From contig NZ_SHKO01000001.1 of NCBI RefSeq assembly GCF_004217095.1, forward strand, positions 186,001 to 250,000: a stretch of 64,000 nt of DNA, read 5' to 3'. The position numbers were made by a program, and so were the translations under genes. Of this stretch, positions 46,865-55,988 are shown one piece after another (position 1 is the first letter of the stretch; each line of letters begins with the position of its first letter). The notes below the pieces were generated by a model that was not told the origin of the DNA, made no database searches, and saw only the letters and a program-made list of their open reading frames with translations. The DNA comes from Advenella incenata (lineage in GTDB: Bacteria; Pseudomonadota; Gammaproteobacteria; Burkholderiales; Burkholderiaceae_B).

Positions 46865-47173
46865 TCAGGGAAAGCAAACGAGTACTTGCTCGTCTTCCTG
46901 CCGGACTTCATATACTTTGATGCCGACTGTGGCAGGCGCGCTCATCGCCTTGCCTGTTTTCAAACAGAATTGCGCCTGATGCAGCGGGCACTCAATACAG
47001 CCGTCTTCCAGAAAACCTTCCGATAGCAGGGCGTATTGATGCGTACAAATGTTGTCGCTGACATAGAACTGATCATCCAGCTTGTGCAGGGCAAGTTTGT
47101 GGCCCTCTATTTCGAAGCCGAGAGATTCTTCATTATCCAGCTCATTTGCCTTGTCAATTTTTATCCAGGCCAT
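46865..47173 (-). CDS. Rieske-type [2Fe-2S] ferredoxin of the oxygenase system
   Basis: A 102-residue ferredoxin with ligands Cys43-x-His45 (NICTHQYALL) and Cys62-x2-His65 (IECPLHQAQF). It carries electrons from the reductase to the oxygenase alpha subunit. The ATG at 47173 follows GAGGAA; an upstream ATG at 47215 lacks support. It is first gene of a four-gene minus-strand operon whose promoter region holds the CAGTATACTG site. Confidence 0.9.
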   Translation of the reverse strand: MAWIKIDKANELDNEESLGFEIEGHKLALHKLDDQFYVSDNICTHQYALLSEGFLEDGCIECPLHQAQFCLKTGKAMSAPATVGIKVYEVRQEDEQVLVCFP

Positions 47174-47253
47174 TATTGTTCCTCGCGAAATGAATGAAAA
47201 AATTTGTGGGGCCACCGATGTTTTCCATAGGGTGGCGCGGCAAAAATATTATT

Positions 47254-47263
47254 CAGTATACTG
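47254..47263. promoter_or_regulatory. CAGTATACTG operator upstream of the oxygenase operon
   Basis: A perfect palindrome 81 bases upstream of the ferredoxin ATG. On the minus strand TATACT (47260 to 47255) could be a -10 with a weak TATTGT 17 bases upstream. The region to the divergent dctP gene is very AT-rich. Confidence 0.72.
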
Positions 47264-47424
47264 TACTAAATCATACTACAATATTTCCCCGGTAACACTC
47301 ATTTCAATTGAAATTTTGCTGTTGTGTAAGCCAATTAAATTGATGTTTAAGTTTTTTGACAAAAAAATCCCATAAAAATCATCACATTACAAACGTCATT
47401 TTTGATTATCAGTATTTACCCTGC

Positions 47425-47454
47425 TTGATCCACAAAAAAATAATCAGCATACTT
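47425..47454 (+). promoter_or_regulatory. Promoter of the dctP/molybdenum hydroxylase operon with a degenerate operator
   Basis: TTGATC (47425-47430), 17 bases and CATACT (47448-47453) form a promoter-like pair. The -10 lies in CAGCATACTT (47445-47454), which matches the CAGTATACTG palindrome at 8 of 10 positions. This is 69 bases upstream of the dctP start. Confidence 0.55.
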
Positions 47455-47522
47455 GCATAAATGTTGCAGGCAGTTGGTAATCGAATATTCCATTGACAGT
47501 CATTTCGTTCCAGGGGAAAAAA

Positions 47523-48614
47523 ATGAAAAGACGCAGTTTCCTGATTAAATCTGCCGGCGTTGGTCTGGCATCAGTGGCCGCCGCGCCAGCAGTGGCTCAA
47601 ACGGCTCAGAAAGTCAAATGGCGCATGTCGGCCGGTTGGCCCAAAAACCTGGACGCCATTTATGGTTCAGCGGAAAATATGTGCAAGCGCATCGGTCAGC
47701 TAACCGAAGGCAAATTTCAGATTGACGTGTTTCAAACAGGGGAAATTGTGCCGTACTCCCAGAACATGGATGCGGTCTCCAACGGAACAGTGGAATGCAA
47801 TCATGTGCTCAGCACCGCTTTTATCGGGAAGAATCCGGCGCTCGCTTTTGATACCGGCCTGTCGTTCGGCATGAATGCGCGTCAGCACTATTCATGGCTG
47901 CACTATGGCGGCGGCATGGATCTTTTGCGCGAAATGTATGCCAAGTCCAATATTGTGAATTTTGCCTGTGGCAACGTTGGCGTACAGATGGGCGGCTGGT
48001 TTCGCAAGGAAATAAAATCACTGGCCGATTTCAAGGGCCTGAAAATGCGTATTGGCGGCATCGGTGGCATGGTGCTGCTCAAGATGGGCGCTATTGCACA
48101 GCAGATTGCACCTGGCGATATTTATGCGTCGCTGGAAAAGGGTACGATTGACGCTGCAGAATGGATTGGCCCCTACGATGATGAAAAACTGGGCCTGAAC
48201 AAGGTAGCGCCGTATTACTATACGCCTGGCTGGTTCGAAGGCAGCGCCGCCCTGACCAGTATGGTTAACAAGGCAGCATGGGAAAAACTGCCCGATACAT
48301 TTAAGATCGCATTTGAGACAGCCAGCAATGAACAATATATGGCCTGTCTTGCGCATTATGATGCGCTTAATCCAAAAGCGCTGCGTGAACTCATTGCCCA
48401 GGGAGCCAAGCTCAGCCTGTTTCCCAAGGATGTAATGGAGGCGGCCTACCAGGCATCGCAAGCGCTTTGGGATGAACTGGCGGGCAAGAACGCCGATTTT
48501 GCCAAGATTTATCCGCAGTGGAAGGCATATCAGAAGGACCAGGCTGCCTGGTTCCGCGTTGCTGAAAGCCCTCTTGATAACTTTACATTCAGGCAGTTGA
48601 ACAAGGACCAGTAA
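47523..48614 (+). CDS. TRAP transporter substrate-binding protein (DctP/FcbT1-like)
   Basis: A 363-residue periplasmic protein with a twin-Arg type signal (MKRRSFLIKSAGVGLASVAAAPAVAQ). The mature part VKWRMSAGWPKNLDAIYGSAENMCKRIGQLTEGKF and GDIYASLEKGTIDAAEWIGPYDDEKLGLNKVAPYYY is characteristic of the FcbT1 (aromatic acid/2-oxoacid) subfamily. It presumably serves the DctQM pair 8 kb upstream. It is first in the operon with the molybdenum hydroxylase, linking uptake to the first oxidation. An in-frame ATG at 47493 is less likely; AGGGG precedes 47523. Confidence 0.87.
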   Translation: MKRRSFLIKSAGVGLASVAAAPAVAQTAQKVKWRMSAGWPKNLDAIYGSAENMCKRIGQLTEGKFQIDVFQTGEIVPYSQNMDAVSNGTVECNHVLSTAFIGKNPALAFDTGLSFGMNARQHYSWLHYGGGMDLLREMYAKSNIVNFACGNVGVQMGGWFRKEIKSLADFKGLKMRIGGIGGMVLLKMGAIAQQIAPGDIYASLEKGTIDAAEWIGPYDDEKLGLNKVAPYYYTPGWFEGSAALTSMVNKAAWEKLPDTFKIAFETASNEQYMACLAHYDALNPKALRELIAQGAKLSLFPKDVMEAAYQASQALWDELAGKNADFAKIYPQWKAYQKDQAAWFRVAESPLDNFTFRQLNKDQ

Positions 48615-48645
48615 GCACATTGCTGGGCAAAGAGCAGGCAGGACT

Positions 48646-51063
48646 ATGAACGACAGCGAAAAGACCTTGGCGGCAGTGAAACCACAAGGCGTTGGGGCGC
48701 GGCTTCTGCGCAAGGAAGACGATCGTCACTTGCAGGGCAAAGGCAACTTTATCGGCAATATGCAAATGCCAGGCTTGCAGGAAGTGGCTTTTCTGCGTAG
48801 CCCCATGGCGCATGCCCGATTGCGGGGCATCACGGTAGATGCGCAGGCGCAGGAAAATGTGATATTGCGAGATGCCATGGACTGTGCAGACATCTTTGCG
48901 CCGTCCACGCTGCCCGGGTACCAGAATTCCACCACGCCGCCTTTGGCCAGTGGCAAGGTGCGGCTGGTGGGCGAGGCCGTTGCCATGGCGTTCGGGCCTA
49001 CCCGCGCCGAAGCTGAAGATTTCACGGAAATGGTTGAGGTCGATTACGAAGAGCTGCCCGTCTATGCCAATATGCATGAGGCACGCCAGGCACAGGACAA
49101 CTTTGTGCATGACAGCTGGAAGAACAATCTGTTTGTACAACTGAACAGCGACGTGAAGTTTGAGCAATATGCGGCCAAGGCGCAGCGTACCGTCACTCAC
49201 CGCGTGAGTTTGTCACGTCAATGCATGCTGCCCATGGAAGGCAAGGCTGTCCTGGCGTACTGGGATCATCAGGCTGATCAGCTGGTCGTGTACTGTGGAA
49301 GTCAGATCCCCCACATGCATCGCACGGGCTTTGCCCAATTTCTGAATCTGGATCAGTCACGTATCCGGGTTATTTCTCCCGATGTGGGCGGTGCCTTTGG
49401 CTACAAATGCGTGCTTCACCCCGAAGAACTTTGTGTGGCCTGGCTGGCCAAAACCTATAAAAAACCGTTCCGGTACATGGAAGACCGGCGCGAGCACCTG
49501 ATTGTGGGGGCCAATACCCGCGAGCACGAGTATACGCTGACCGGCCATATCGATAACACAGGCCGTCTTCTGGCGCTGGATGCCGAAATCACGGTTGACG
49601 CCGGTGCGTACTCGGTCTGGCCCTTTACCGTAGGACTGGAGGTGGGCCAGGCCCTTGGTAATCTGCCGGGACCTTATCGGATACAGGGCTATCGTTGTAC
49701 GACAACCGGGGTGGCTACCAACAAGCCCGGCTTTATGCCTTATCGTGGCGTTGCCCGTACCGGTGTGTGTCTGGCGATCGAACAACTGATGGATGCCATT
49801 GCGCGGGAAGTGGGGCGCGAGCCGTGGGAGGTGCGCCTGGATAACCTGGTCCGTGCCGAGGATATGCCTTATGTGAATGTGGCCAACAAGCACTACGATG
49901 GCGGCGATTATCCGGCAGGTTTGCGCCGTGCATTAGAGATGATCAACGTTCAGGATGTGCGGGCGCGCCAGCAGTCCCGCAAGCCGGGTGAGCCCTTGCT
50001 GGGCATTGGGGTGGCGACCTATACCGAACAGTCTGCCCACGGCACTTCTGTGTTTGCTGCATGGGGAACTGCCGTGATTCCTGGCTTTGATCAGGCCATG
50101 GCGCGCATCTCTGCCGATGGCAGCCTGGAGCTGAGCGTTGGCGTGCATTCGCACGGGCAGGGCATGGAAACCAGTTTCGCCCAGATCGCAAATGAAATTC
50201 TGGGCATTGATGTATCCAGAATCAACCTGACGCATGGCGACACCGGTCGTACCCCGTTTTCCACGGGGACTTATGCATCGCGCTCAGCGGTGATGTCCGG
50301 CGGCGCCGTGTCCAAGGCCTGTAAGGCCCTGTTGCCGCGCCTGTTGCATATCGGCAGCCATATGCTGGGCGTACCCATGGATGAGGTTGAACTGGTCGAT
50401 GGGCAGGTGCGTCATGGCCAGCGGCATGTCACCGTCGCTGACATTGCCGATGCGTGGTACATCAATCCCCAGAAGCTGCCCGCCGATGTGGACCCAAGTG
50501 GTCTGGAAATTACCGTGGGCTACAAACCCAAGGTCGATACCGGCAGCTTTACGTATGCATCCTGTGCGGCGGTCATTGCGCTGGACCCGCAGACCGGTAT
50601 CGTCAGAATACTGGATTACGTGGTGGTGGAAGATTGCGGCACGATTCTGAATCCGCTGATTGTCGAAGGCCAGACTATTGGTGGCACAGCGCAGGGCATT
50701 GGCACGGCATTGTACGAAGAAATGCCCTATGACGACGCAGCCCAGCCACTGGCTTCGACGCTGGCCGATTATCTGATGCCCGGCGCCCCGGAAGTGCCCA
50801 ATATTCGTATTGAACACACGCAAACGCCGTCGCCCAACACTGAGTTCGGGGCCAAGGGCATGGGAGAGGGCGGCGCGATCGCACCGCCCGCCGTCCTGAT
50901 GTCCGCCATCAACGACGCTTTAAAAGGACAGAACGTGCTGGTCACACGCACACCCATGACGCCCCGGCGCATCCTGCAAGCAATGGCGCAGGCTGATCTT
51001 GCGAATGCCAACCGGGATAGTGGACAGGGATCAGTCACGGCAAATATCCAGGAGGTCGCATGA
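48646..51063 (+). CDS. Molybdenum hydroxylase large subunit (xanthine dehydrogenase family); probable picolinate 6-hydroxylase
   Basis: An 805-residue molybdopterin-binding protein. It has the N-terminal a/b hammerhead (GVGARLLRKEDDRHLQGKGNF), molybdenum-site segments SPDVGGAFGYKCVLHPEE, MPYRGVARTGVCLAIEQLMD and GQGMETSFAQIANEILG, and the catalytic Glu in GAKGMGEGG at about residue 741. Such enzymes insert a water-derived hydroxyl next to a ring nitrogen. In this context the reaction would be picolinate to 6-hydroxypicolinate. FAD and iron-sulfur subunits follow with overlapping ends. Confidence 0.88.
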   Translation: MNDSEKTLAAVKPQGVGARLLRKEDDRHLQGKGNFIGNMQMPGLQEVAFLRSPMAHARLRGITVDAQAQENVILRDAMDCADIFAPSTLPGYQNSTTPPLASGKVRLVGEAVAMAFGPTRAEAEDFTEMVEVDYEELPVYANMHEARQAQDNFVHDSWKNNLFVQLNSDVKFEQYAAKAQRTVTHRVSLSRQCMLPMEGKAVLAYWDHQADQLVVYCGSQIPHMHRTGFAQFLNLDQSRIRVISPDVGGAFGYKCVLHPEELCVAWLAKTYKKPFRYMEDRREHLIVGANTREHEYTLTGHIDNTGRLLALDAEITVDAGAYSVWPFTVGLEVGQALGNLPGPYRIQGYRCTTTGVATNKPGFMPYRGVARTGVCLAIEQLMDAIAREVGREPWEVRLDNLVRAEDMPYVNVANKHYDGGDYPAGLRRALEMINVQDVRARQQSRKPGEPLLGIGVATYTEQSAHGTSVFAAWGTAVIPGFDQAMARISADGSLELSVGVHSHGQGMETSFAQIANEILGIDVSRINLTHGDTGRTPFSTGTYASRSAVMSGGAVSKACKALLPRLLHIGSHMLGVPMDEVELVDGQVRHGQRHVTVADIADAWYINPQKLPADVDPSGLEITVGYKPKVDTGSFTYASCAAVIALDPQTGIVRILDYVVVEDCGTILNPLIVEGQTIGGTAQGIGTALYEEMPYDDAAQPLASTLADYLMPGAPEVPNIRIEHTQTPSPNTEFGAKGMGEGGAIAPPAVLMSAINDALKGQNVLVTRTPMTPRRILQAMAQADLANANRDSGQGSVTANIQEVA

Positions 51064-51908
51064 AGGCCGCTAAATTTGATTACGCCCGTGTTGATGGCAT
51101 AGACGAGGCGCTTACGCTGCTGGATGTGACAGATATCAATGTCAAGGTGCTGGCAGGCAGCCAGTCACTGGGACCCATGCTTAACCTGCGGCTGGCGCGT
51201 CCTCAGAAATTGGTCGATATCTCTGTTGCAGCCGCGTTGCGCACCGTGGAAAAACAAAAAAACAGCATTCGAATTGGTGCTGCCGTAACGCATGCGGATA
51301 TCGAAGACGGGACGCACGAAGCACTGCGTAGTCACATGATGCATTACGTCGCGGGCAGGATCGCCTATCGTGCGGTGCGTAACCGCGGCACCATAGGCGG
51401 CAGCCTGGCCCATGCGGATCCGGCCGCAGACTGGGTGCTGGTATGCAATGTGCTGGATGCGCAGCTGGAAATTCGTTCACGCAAGGGCACCCGCATGGTG
51501 CCTGCCACCCGATATATGCAGGCGGCCTATACCACGGACCTGCAGCCGCAGGAAATGATTGTGGCGGTGCATGTCCCGCAATCGTCGCCCGATGTTCGCT
51601 GGGGATACTACAAGTTTGTGCGCAAGGTTGGCGAGTTTGCCGAGGCCAGTTGCGCCTGTTATTTCGACCGTGCTGCCGCGGTGGCACGCATTGTGATCGG
51701 CGCGCTCGACGGTGCGCCACAATTGCTGCCGGATCTTTCTGTCAGTGTGGCCCAGTACGGTATGGCTGCAGTAACCCCGCAGGCGATAGAGCAGGCCATT
51801 GCGCCCCATATGCAAAACAAAGACCCCGCCGAGCGGATATGGTTTCGCACCGTTGTCGAACGCAGTCTGCGGCAGGCGTTGGGAGAACAAGGAATGACAA
51901 ATGAGTGA
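51060..51908 (+). CDS. Molybdenum hydroxylase FAD-binding (medium) subunit
   Basis: A 282-residue subunit with the FAD motifs VLAGSQSLGPMLNLRLARPQKLVDI and TIGGSLAHADPAADW (the usual TIGGNxxxADPAxD form). It accepts electrons from the iron-sulfur subunit. Its ATG overlaps the large-subunit stop (ATGA) and its end overlaps the next gene by 8 bases, so the three are made together. Confidence 0.9.
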   Translation: MKAAKFDYARVDGIDEALTLLDVTDINVKVLAGSQSLGPMLNLRLARPQKLVDISVAAALRTVEKQKNSIRIGAAVTHADIEDGTHEALRSHMMHYVAGRIAYRAVRNRGTIGGSLAHADPAADWVLVCNVLDAQLEIRSRKGTRMVPATRYMQAAYTTDLQPQEMIVAVHVPQSSPDVRWGYYKFVRKVGEFAEASCACYFDRAAAVARIVIGALDGAPQLLPDLSVSVAQYGMAAVTPQAIEQAIAPHMQNKDPAERIWFRTVVERSLRQALGEQGMTNE

Positions 51909-53100
51909 ACTCGCACTGCAAGTCAATGGCAAGCAAGTGAGCCAAGATGTGACGCCCCGCACCCATCTGGGGGATTTTCTAAGGGATAACCTGCGTCAGA
52001 CCGGCACCAATTTGAGTTGCGAACATGGGGTCTGTGGCTCCTGTACTGTTCTGGTCGATGACAAGCCGGTCCGGTCGTGTATTACATTTGCGGTTGCCTG
52101 TGAAGGAAAAAAAGTAACAACCATAGAAGGTTATGAGGATGATGCGATCATGCGCATGCTGCGGGTTGCTTTTAACGAATATCACGCTCTGCAATGCGGA
52201 TTCTGTACGCCGGGTATGCTGGCGACCAGTCGCGACATTGTGCTGCGACTGCCTGATGCAGACCAGGAGCGGGTACGGATTGAGCTGAGCGGCAATATTT
52301 GTCGCTGTACGGGCTACCAGGGCATTACGGCGGCGGTGCTGTCTGTGCTGAACAGGCTGAAGGAACAGCCGGACGAACAGGTGGAGCAGTTGCGTGCCCG
52401 GTTGCGGCAAAATGCGCCGCGACAATTTCCTGTGTTTCCGGCTTTCGAATCATTTGCCGCAACAAAGCCGGTAAACGATGCGGCGCACGTGATCGCCGAC
52501 CAAGCCCCTGCTACGGAAAAGGCCGGTGGCGCCAAAGAAGGCAAGGGCACGACCGTTGAAGGCGGCTTTGACCTGAGATTGCCGGCCGGACAAGTATGGA
52601 CGTTTATGACCGATCTGAATGCGGTAGCCAGCTGCCTGCCAGGCGCGGTGATCCAGGAACAGGATGGCGACCGGGTCAAAGGCCAGATCGCTGTCAAATT
52701 CGGTCCCATGGCCGCTGCCTTCAAGGGCAACGCCACGCTGGAGCGTCGGGACAACGATCGTGTTGCAACGCTGCGCGGCGAGGGTGTGGATTCCCTGAGC
52801 AATTCGCGGGCCAAGGGCGATGTGACCTATGCAATTGTGCAAAATGATGAGCATCTGTGCAGGGTCAACGTATCTCTTGCCTATTCTTTGCAGGGGCCGC
52901 TGGCGCAGTTTTCGCGCTCCGGTCTGGTCCAGGATTTCGTCAAGCGCATGATTGCCGACTTTGGCAAGAACGTGGAGTTCCGGTTGCTGAATCCGGATGC
53001 GGATGCCAGTGATATTCCACAATCACAGATCAGCCCGTTCAAGTTAATGATGAGTGTGATGTGGGGGCGTATCAAGGGACTGTTTGGCGCCGGACGGTAG
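51901..53100 (+). CDS. Molybdenum hydroxylase [2Fe-2S] small subunit fused to a CoxG-like SRPBCC domain
   Basis: A 399-residue fusion. Residues 1-160 are the small subunit: plant-type cluster ligands Cys40, Cys45, Cys48, Cys60 (CEHGVCGSC...C) and second-cluster ligands Cys99, Cys102, Cys134, Cys136 (CGFCTPG, CRCTG). After a linker, residues about 215-375 form a CoxG/SRPBCC domain (VEGGFDLRLPAGQVWTFMTDLNAVASCLPGA). The C-terminal segment SPFKLMMSVMWGRIKGLFG may touch the membrane. CoxG is thought to anchor or mature CO dehydrogenase at the membrane. Typical small subunits end near 160 residues. Confidence 0.88.
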   Translation: MSELALQVNGKQVSQDVTPRTHLGDFLRDNLRQTGTNLSCEHGVCGSCTVLVDDKPVRSCITFAVACEGKKVTTIEGYEDDAIMRMLRVAFNEYHALQCGFCTPGMLATSRDIVLRLPDADQERVRIELSGNICRCTGYQGITAAVLSVLNRLKEQPDEQVEQLRARLRQNAPRQFPVFPAFESFAATKPVNDAAHVIADQAPATEKAGGAKEGKGTTVEGGFDLRLPAGQVWTFMTDLNAVASCLPGAVIQEQDGDRVKGQIAVKFGPMAAAFKGNATLERRDNDRVATLRGEGVDSLSNSRAKGDVTYAIVQNDEHLCRVNVSLAYSLQGPLAQFSRSGLVQDFVKRMIADFGKNVEFRLLNPDADASDIPQSQISPFKLMMSVMWGRIKGLFGAGR

Positions 53101-53184
53101 GCGCGAGCAAGACCGCCAGTGAACGCGCAGCGATTGCAGATGTATCGGTTTTCCAGTGTTAACACATGACAGGAGCGTGCATTA

Positions 53185-54204
53185 ATGAAAGCGTTGTTGA
53201 AAAAAGCCCGACAGTGCGTCGCGGCAATGGTGGTATGTAGCTGGCTGCCTGTTGCCGCAGCGGCCGAGACGGATTTGGCGGTGCGGCTGGACTGGACGCC
53301 CTGGGCGGTACAGGCGCCGTTTCACCTGGCCATGCAAAAAGGCTGGTTCAAGGCGGCAGGGCTCAATGTCCGGATGGAAGACGGCAATGGCTCTGTCAGT
53401 ACCGTGCAGATGCTGGGGGCTGGCGATCATTTCGATGTGGGTCATGCGTCACTGGCAGCGATGATGATCGGTCGCGACAAAGGCATGCCCTTGAAAGCCA
53501 TCGCACCGTTCATGACAAGTACCGATATTGGCGCGCTGGTCCCGTCCGATTCAGATATCGTGGGTCCTGCCCAGCTCAAAGGCAAAAAAGTGTTGTACAC
53601 AGCCGGATCGCTCGAGGCCCCATTCATTGATTTTTTCCTCAAGGCAGGCAAGCTGAGCCGCTCCGACGTGGACTTGCTCAGCGTAGACGCATCGGCCAAG
53701 GCGGCCACTTATGCAGTCAAACGTGCCGATGCAGTGATTTCCACCATTCCCTTTATCCTGCCCAGCGTCACCCGCCAGCGCCAATCGCGCCCCTTGCCGT
53801 TTTCCGATTACGGCCTGGACATGGTCAGTTTTGGCCTGTTTACCAACGAGAAAAAGCTGGAAGAAAAGAAAGAGGCCATTGGCAAGTTCGCCAGTATTGT
53901 CGCCTACGGCTGGCAATACATTATGGATGGACATGAGGCCGAGGCGGTTGACGCAATTGTTGCCCAGCGTCCGCAGGCACGGCTGGACAAGGGCATTCTT
54001 GCCGAACAGCTCAATGCGCTCAAGCCCTACTTCCCGCAAGACAGGAAGCAGCAGATTGGCATGATCAACCCCGACGATTTTAAAAAATCAGTCAGTACAC
54101 TGCATAAGGTGGGGTCGATACGGTACAAGCTTGATCCCGATGAATATTATGTGAAGGATCTGATTCAACCCATTGCAAACGTTGCACCGGAGATTGTCAA
54201 ATGA
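53185..54204 (+). CDS. ABC transporter substrate-binding protein, NMT1/SsuA-like
   Basis: A 339-residue periplasmic protein with a signal peptide (ending PVAAAAE, about residue 27). VRLDWTPWAVQAPFHLAMQKGWFKAAGLNVRMEDGNGS is the thiamine-pyrimidine/taurine-type binding fold, with LKGKKVLYTAGSLEAPFIDFFLKAG. It overlaps the ATPase gene by four bases. Location at the end of the molybdenum hydroxylase operon suggests uptake of picolinate or a related heterocycle. Confidence 0.85.
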   Translation: MKALLKKARQCVAAMVVCSWLPVAAAAETDLAVRLDWTPWAVQAPFHLAMQKGWFKAAGLNVRMEDGNGSVSTVQMLGAGDHFDVGHASLAAMMIGRDKGMPLKAIAPFMTSTDIGALVPSDSDIVGPAQLKGKKVLYTAGSLEAPFIDFFLKAGKLSRSDVDLLSVDASAKAATYAVKRADAVISTIPFILPSVTRQRQSRPLPFSDYGLDMVSFGLFTNEKKLEEKKEAIGKFASIVAYGWQYIMDGHEAEAVDAIVAQRPQARLDKGILAEQLNALKPYFPQDRKQQIGMINPDDFKKSVSTLHKVGSIRYKLDPDEYYVKDLIQPIANVAPEIVK

Positions 54205-54965
54205 ATGCAGCGGGCGTGATTGCAGAAGGTGTATCCAAGCAGTACGGCGGAACCAATCAGACGCAGGCACTACTGAATGTCAGCGTATCAATTCAGCCCG
54301 GTCAGTTCATCAGTATTCTGGGCCCGAGCGGCTGTGGCAAGAGCACGTTTCTGCGCTGTGTGGCTGGCCTGGAGAAACTCACTGCGGGGTCGTTGCAGGT
54401 GGGGCAGGATCCTGTGAAGGGCCCGCCTGACAATATTGGCATGGTGTTCCAGCGAGATGCTTTGCTGGAGTGGCGCACGATCCGCAACAATATTCTGCTG
54501 CCGATTGAATTTGCTGGCAAGCGCAAAGAAGATTACCAGCAACGGGTTGATTCGCTCCTGCACCTGACCGGGCTGGCCGGTTTTGCCGACAGTTATCCGC
54601 ATGAGTTGTCCGGCGGCATGCGTCAGCGCGCTTCAATTTGCAGGGCACTGGTGGATGACCCGCGCCTGCTGCTGATGGACGAGCCTTTTGGGGCGCTGGA
54701 TGCGCTCACCCGCGATCAGATGAATGTCGAGATGCAACGGATCTGGACGCAAACCCGCAATACCACGCTTTTTGTTACTCACGCGATAGCTGAAGCCATT
54801 TTTCTTGGGGATGTGGTGCTGGTGTTCTGTCCGCGTCCGGGTCGTATCGTGGAGGCCATACCTATCGATTTTCCAAGGCCTCGTCCGCTGCATATCAGAG
54901 AGTCGGCAGCATTCGGCCAGTTGTCCGCCCATATTCGCGGTCTGTTTGAAGGCATGGAGCATTGA
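54201..54965 (+). CDS. ABC transporter ATP-binding protein (SsuB/TauB-like)
   Basis: A 254-residue ATPase with Walker A GPSGCGKST, Q-loop GMVFQRDALLEW, signature LSGGMRQRASICRAL, Walker B LLLMDEPFGALDALT and VTHAIAEA. Middle gene of the A-B-C importer operon, overlapping both neighbours. Confidence 0.9.
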   Translation: MNAAGVIAEGVSKQYGGTNQTQALLNVSVSIQPGQFISILGPSGCGKSTFLRCVAGLEKLTAGSLQVGQDPVKGPPDNIGMVFQRDALLEWRTIRNNILLPIEFAGKRKEDYQQRVDSLLHLTGLAGFADSYPHELSGGMRQRASICRALVDDPRLLLMDEPFGALDALTRDQMNVEMQRIWTQTRNTTLFVTHAIAEAIFLGDVVLVFCPRPGRIVEAIPIDFPRPRPLHIRESAAFGQLSAHIRGLFEGMEH

Positions 54966-55735
54966 TGATGAATGCAATAATGAACTCTGCACGCAATGGC
55001 CTGCACGGCATGATTTCCATGATTGTGCTGATGATCATTTGGGAGATTGTGTGCCGCGCTGGTCTGGTACCACCTATTATCCTGCCTGCCCCCAGCGATG
55101 TGTTCATTGAATTGTTTCGTGAAGCAGGCTGGTACGCTGTGCAGGCATGGCACACCTTGCTGATCACGCTGGCAGGCTTTGCCTGTGCAGTGGCAGGCGG
55201 CGTTCTTATTGCCGTTGCATTGGTCAGTTCGCGCTTTTTCGAGCGCTATTTTTACCCTCTGATTATTGCCTTCAATAGCATTCCAAAGGTTGCCCTGGCG
55301 CCCCTTTTCGTGATCTGGCTTGGCACCGGTTCCGAACCGAAAATCCTGATTGCTTTCATGATCGCGGTATTTGCCGTGATCATCGATACGGTCCATGGAT
55401 TGCGTTCGGTGCCACCTGACCTGATTGATCTGGGGCGTGTGCTCAAGGGCAGTCCAGTGGATTTTTTTCTGAAGGTAAAATTTCCGTCGGCGCTACCGTC
55501 GATTGTGGCCGGTCTGAAAGTTGCCTTGTCTTTGGCCCTGGTGGGCACGATTGTGGGCGAATTTGTTTCGTCGCAGCAAGGGCTGGGCTACATTATCATG
55601 AGCGCGCAGGGAAGTTTTGACACGGTGCGGGTGTTTGCCTCGCTGTTTATTTTGGCGCTGATGGGGATGGCCCTTTACGGCTTGCTGGCGTGGGTGGAAC
55701 GCAGGATCATGACCGGGCGTCGCCGGCACGAATAA
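54965..55735 (+). CDS. ABC transporter permease (SsuC/TauC-like)
   Basis: A 256-residue protein with about six membrane segments. The EAA loop is DLIDLGRVLKGSPVDFFLKVKFPSALPSIVAG, and FNSIPKVALAPLFVIWLGTGSEPK is typical of the family. The ATG at 54965 overlaps the ATPase stop (TGATG); a TTG at 54962 is also in frame. Last gene of the operon that starts with dctP. Confidence 0.88.
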   Translation: MMNAIMNSARNGLHGMISMIVLMIIWEIVCRAGLVPPIILPAPSDVFIELFREAGWYAVQAWHTLLITLAGFACAVAGGVLIAVALVSSRFFERYFYPLIIAFNSIPKVALAPLFVIWLGTGSEPKILIAFMIAVFAVIIDTVHGLRSVPPDLIDLGRVLKGSPVDFFLKVKFPSALPSIVAGLKVALSLALVGTIVGEFVSSQQGLGYIIMSAQGSFDTVRVFASLFILALMGMALYGLLAWVERRIMTGRRRHE

Positions 55736-55988
55736 GCAGGCTCTGCGTTATGCCTTGGCCGCCCGTGATCCATTACTTATGATGGGACGGCAACGGGCAA
55801 GATCGGACACGCCGCGCCGTCACGAGCCGCTTGTGCCTGGTATCGTCTTGCCGTGTGGACGAATGTATCATCGCGCAGGATATGAGCTGAGCTGGCGCAT
55901 ACCGGGCTTTTGAATTTGTTCATGGGAGCGCCGCAGGCACGGCATCCCCATGAACATGACTTATCCAGGCGTGTGCGGCATATCCGTG

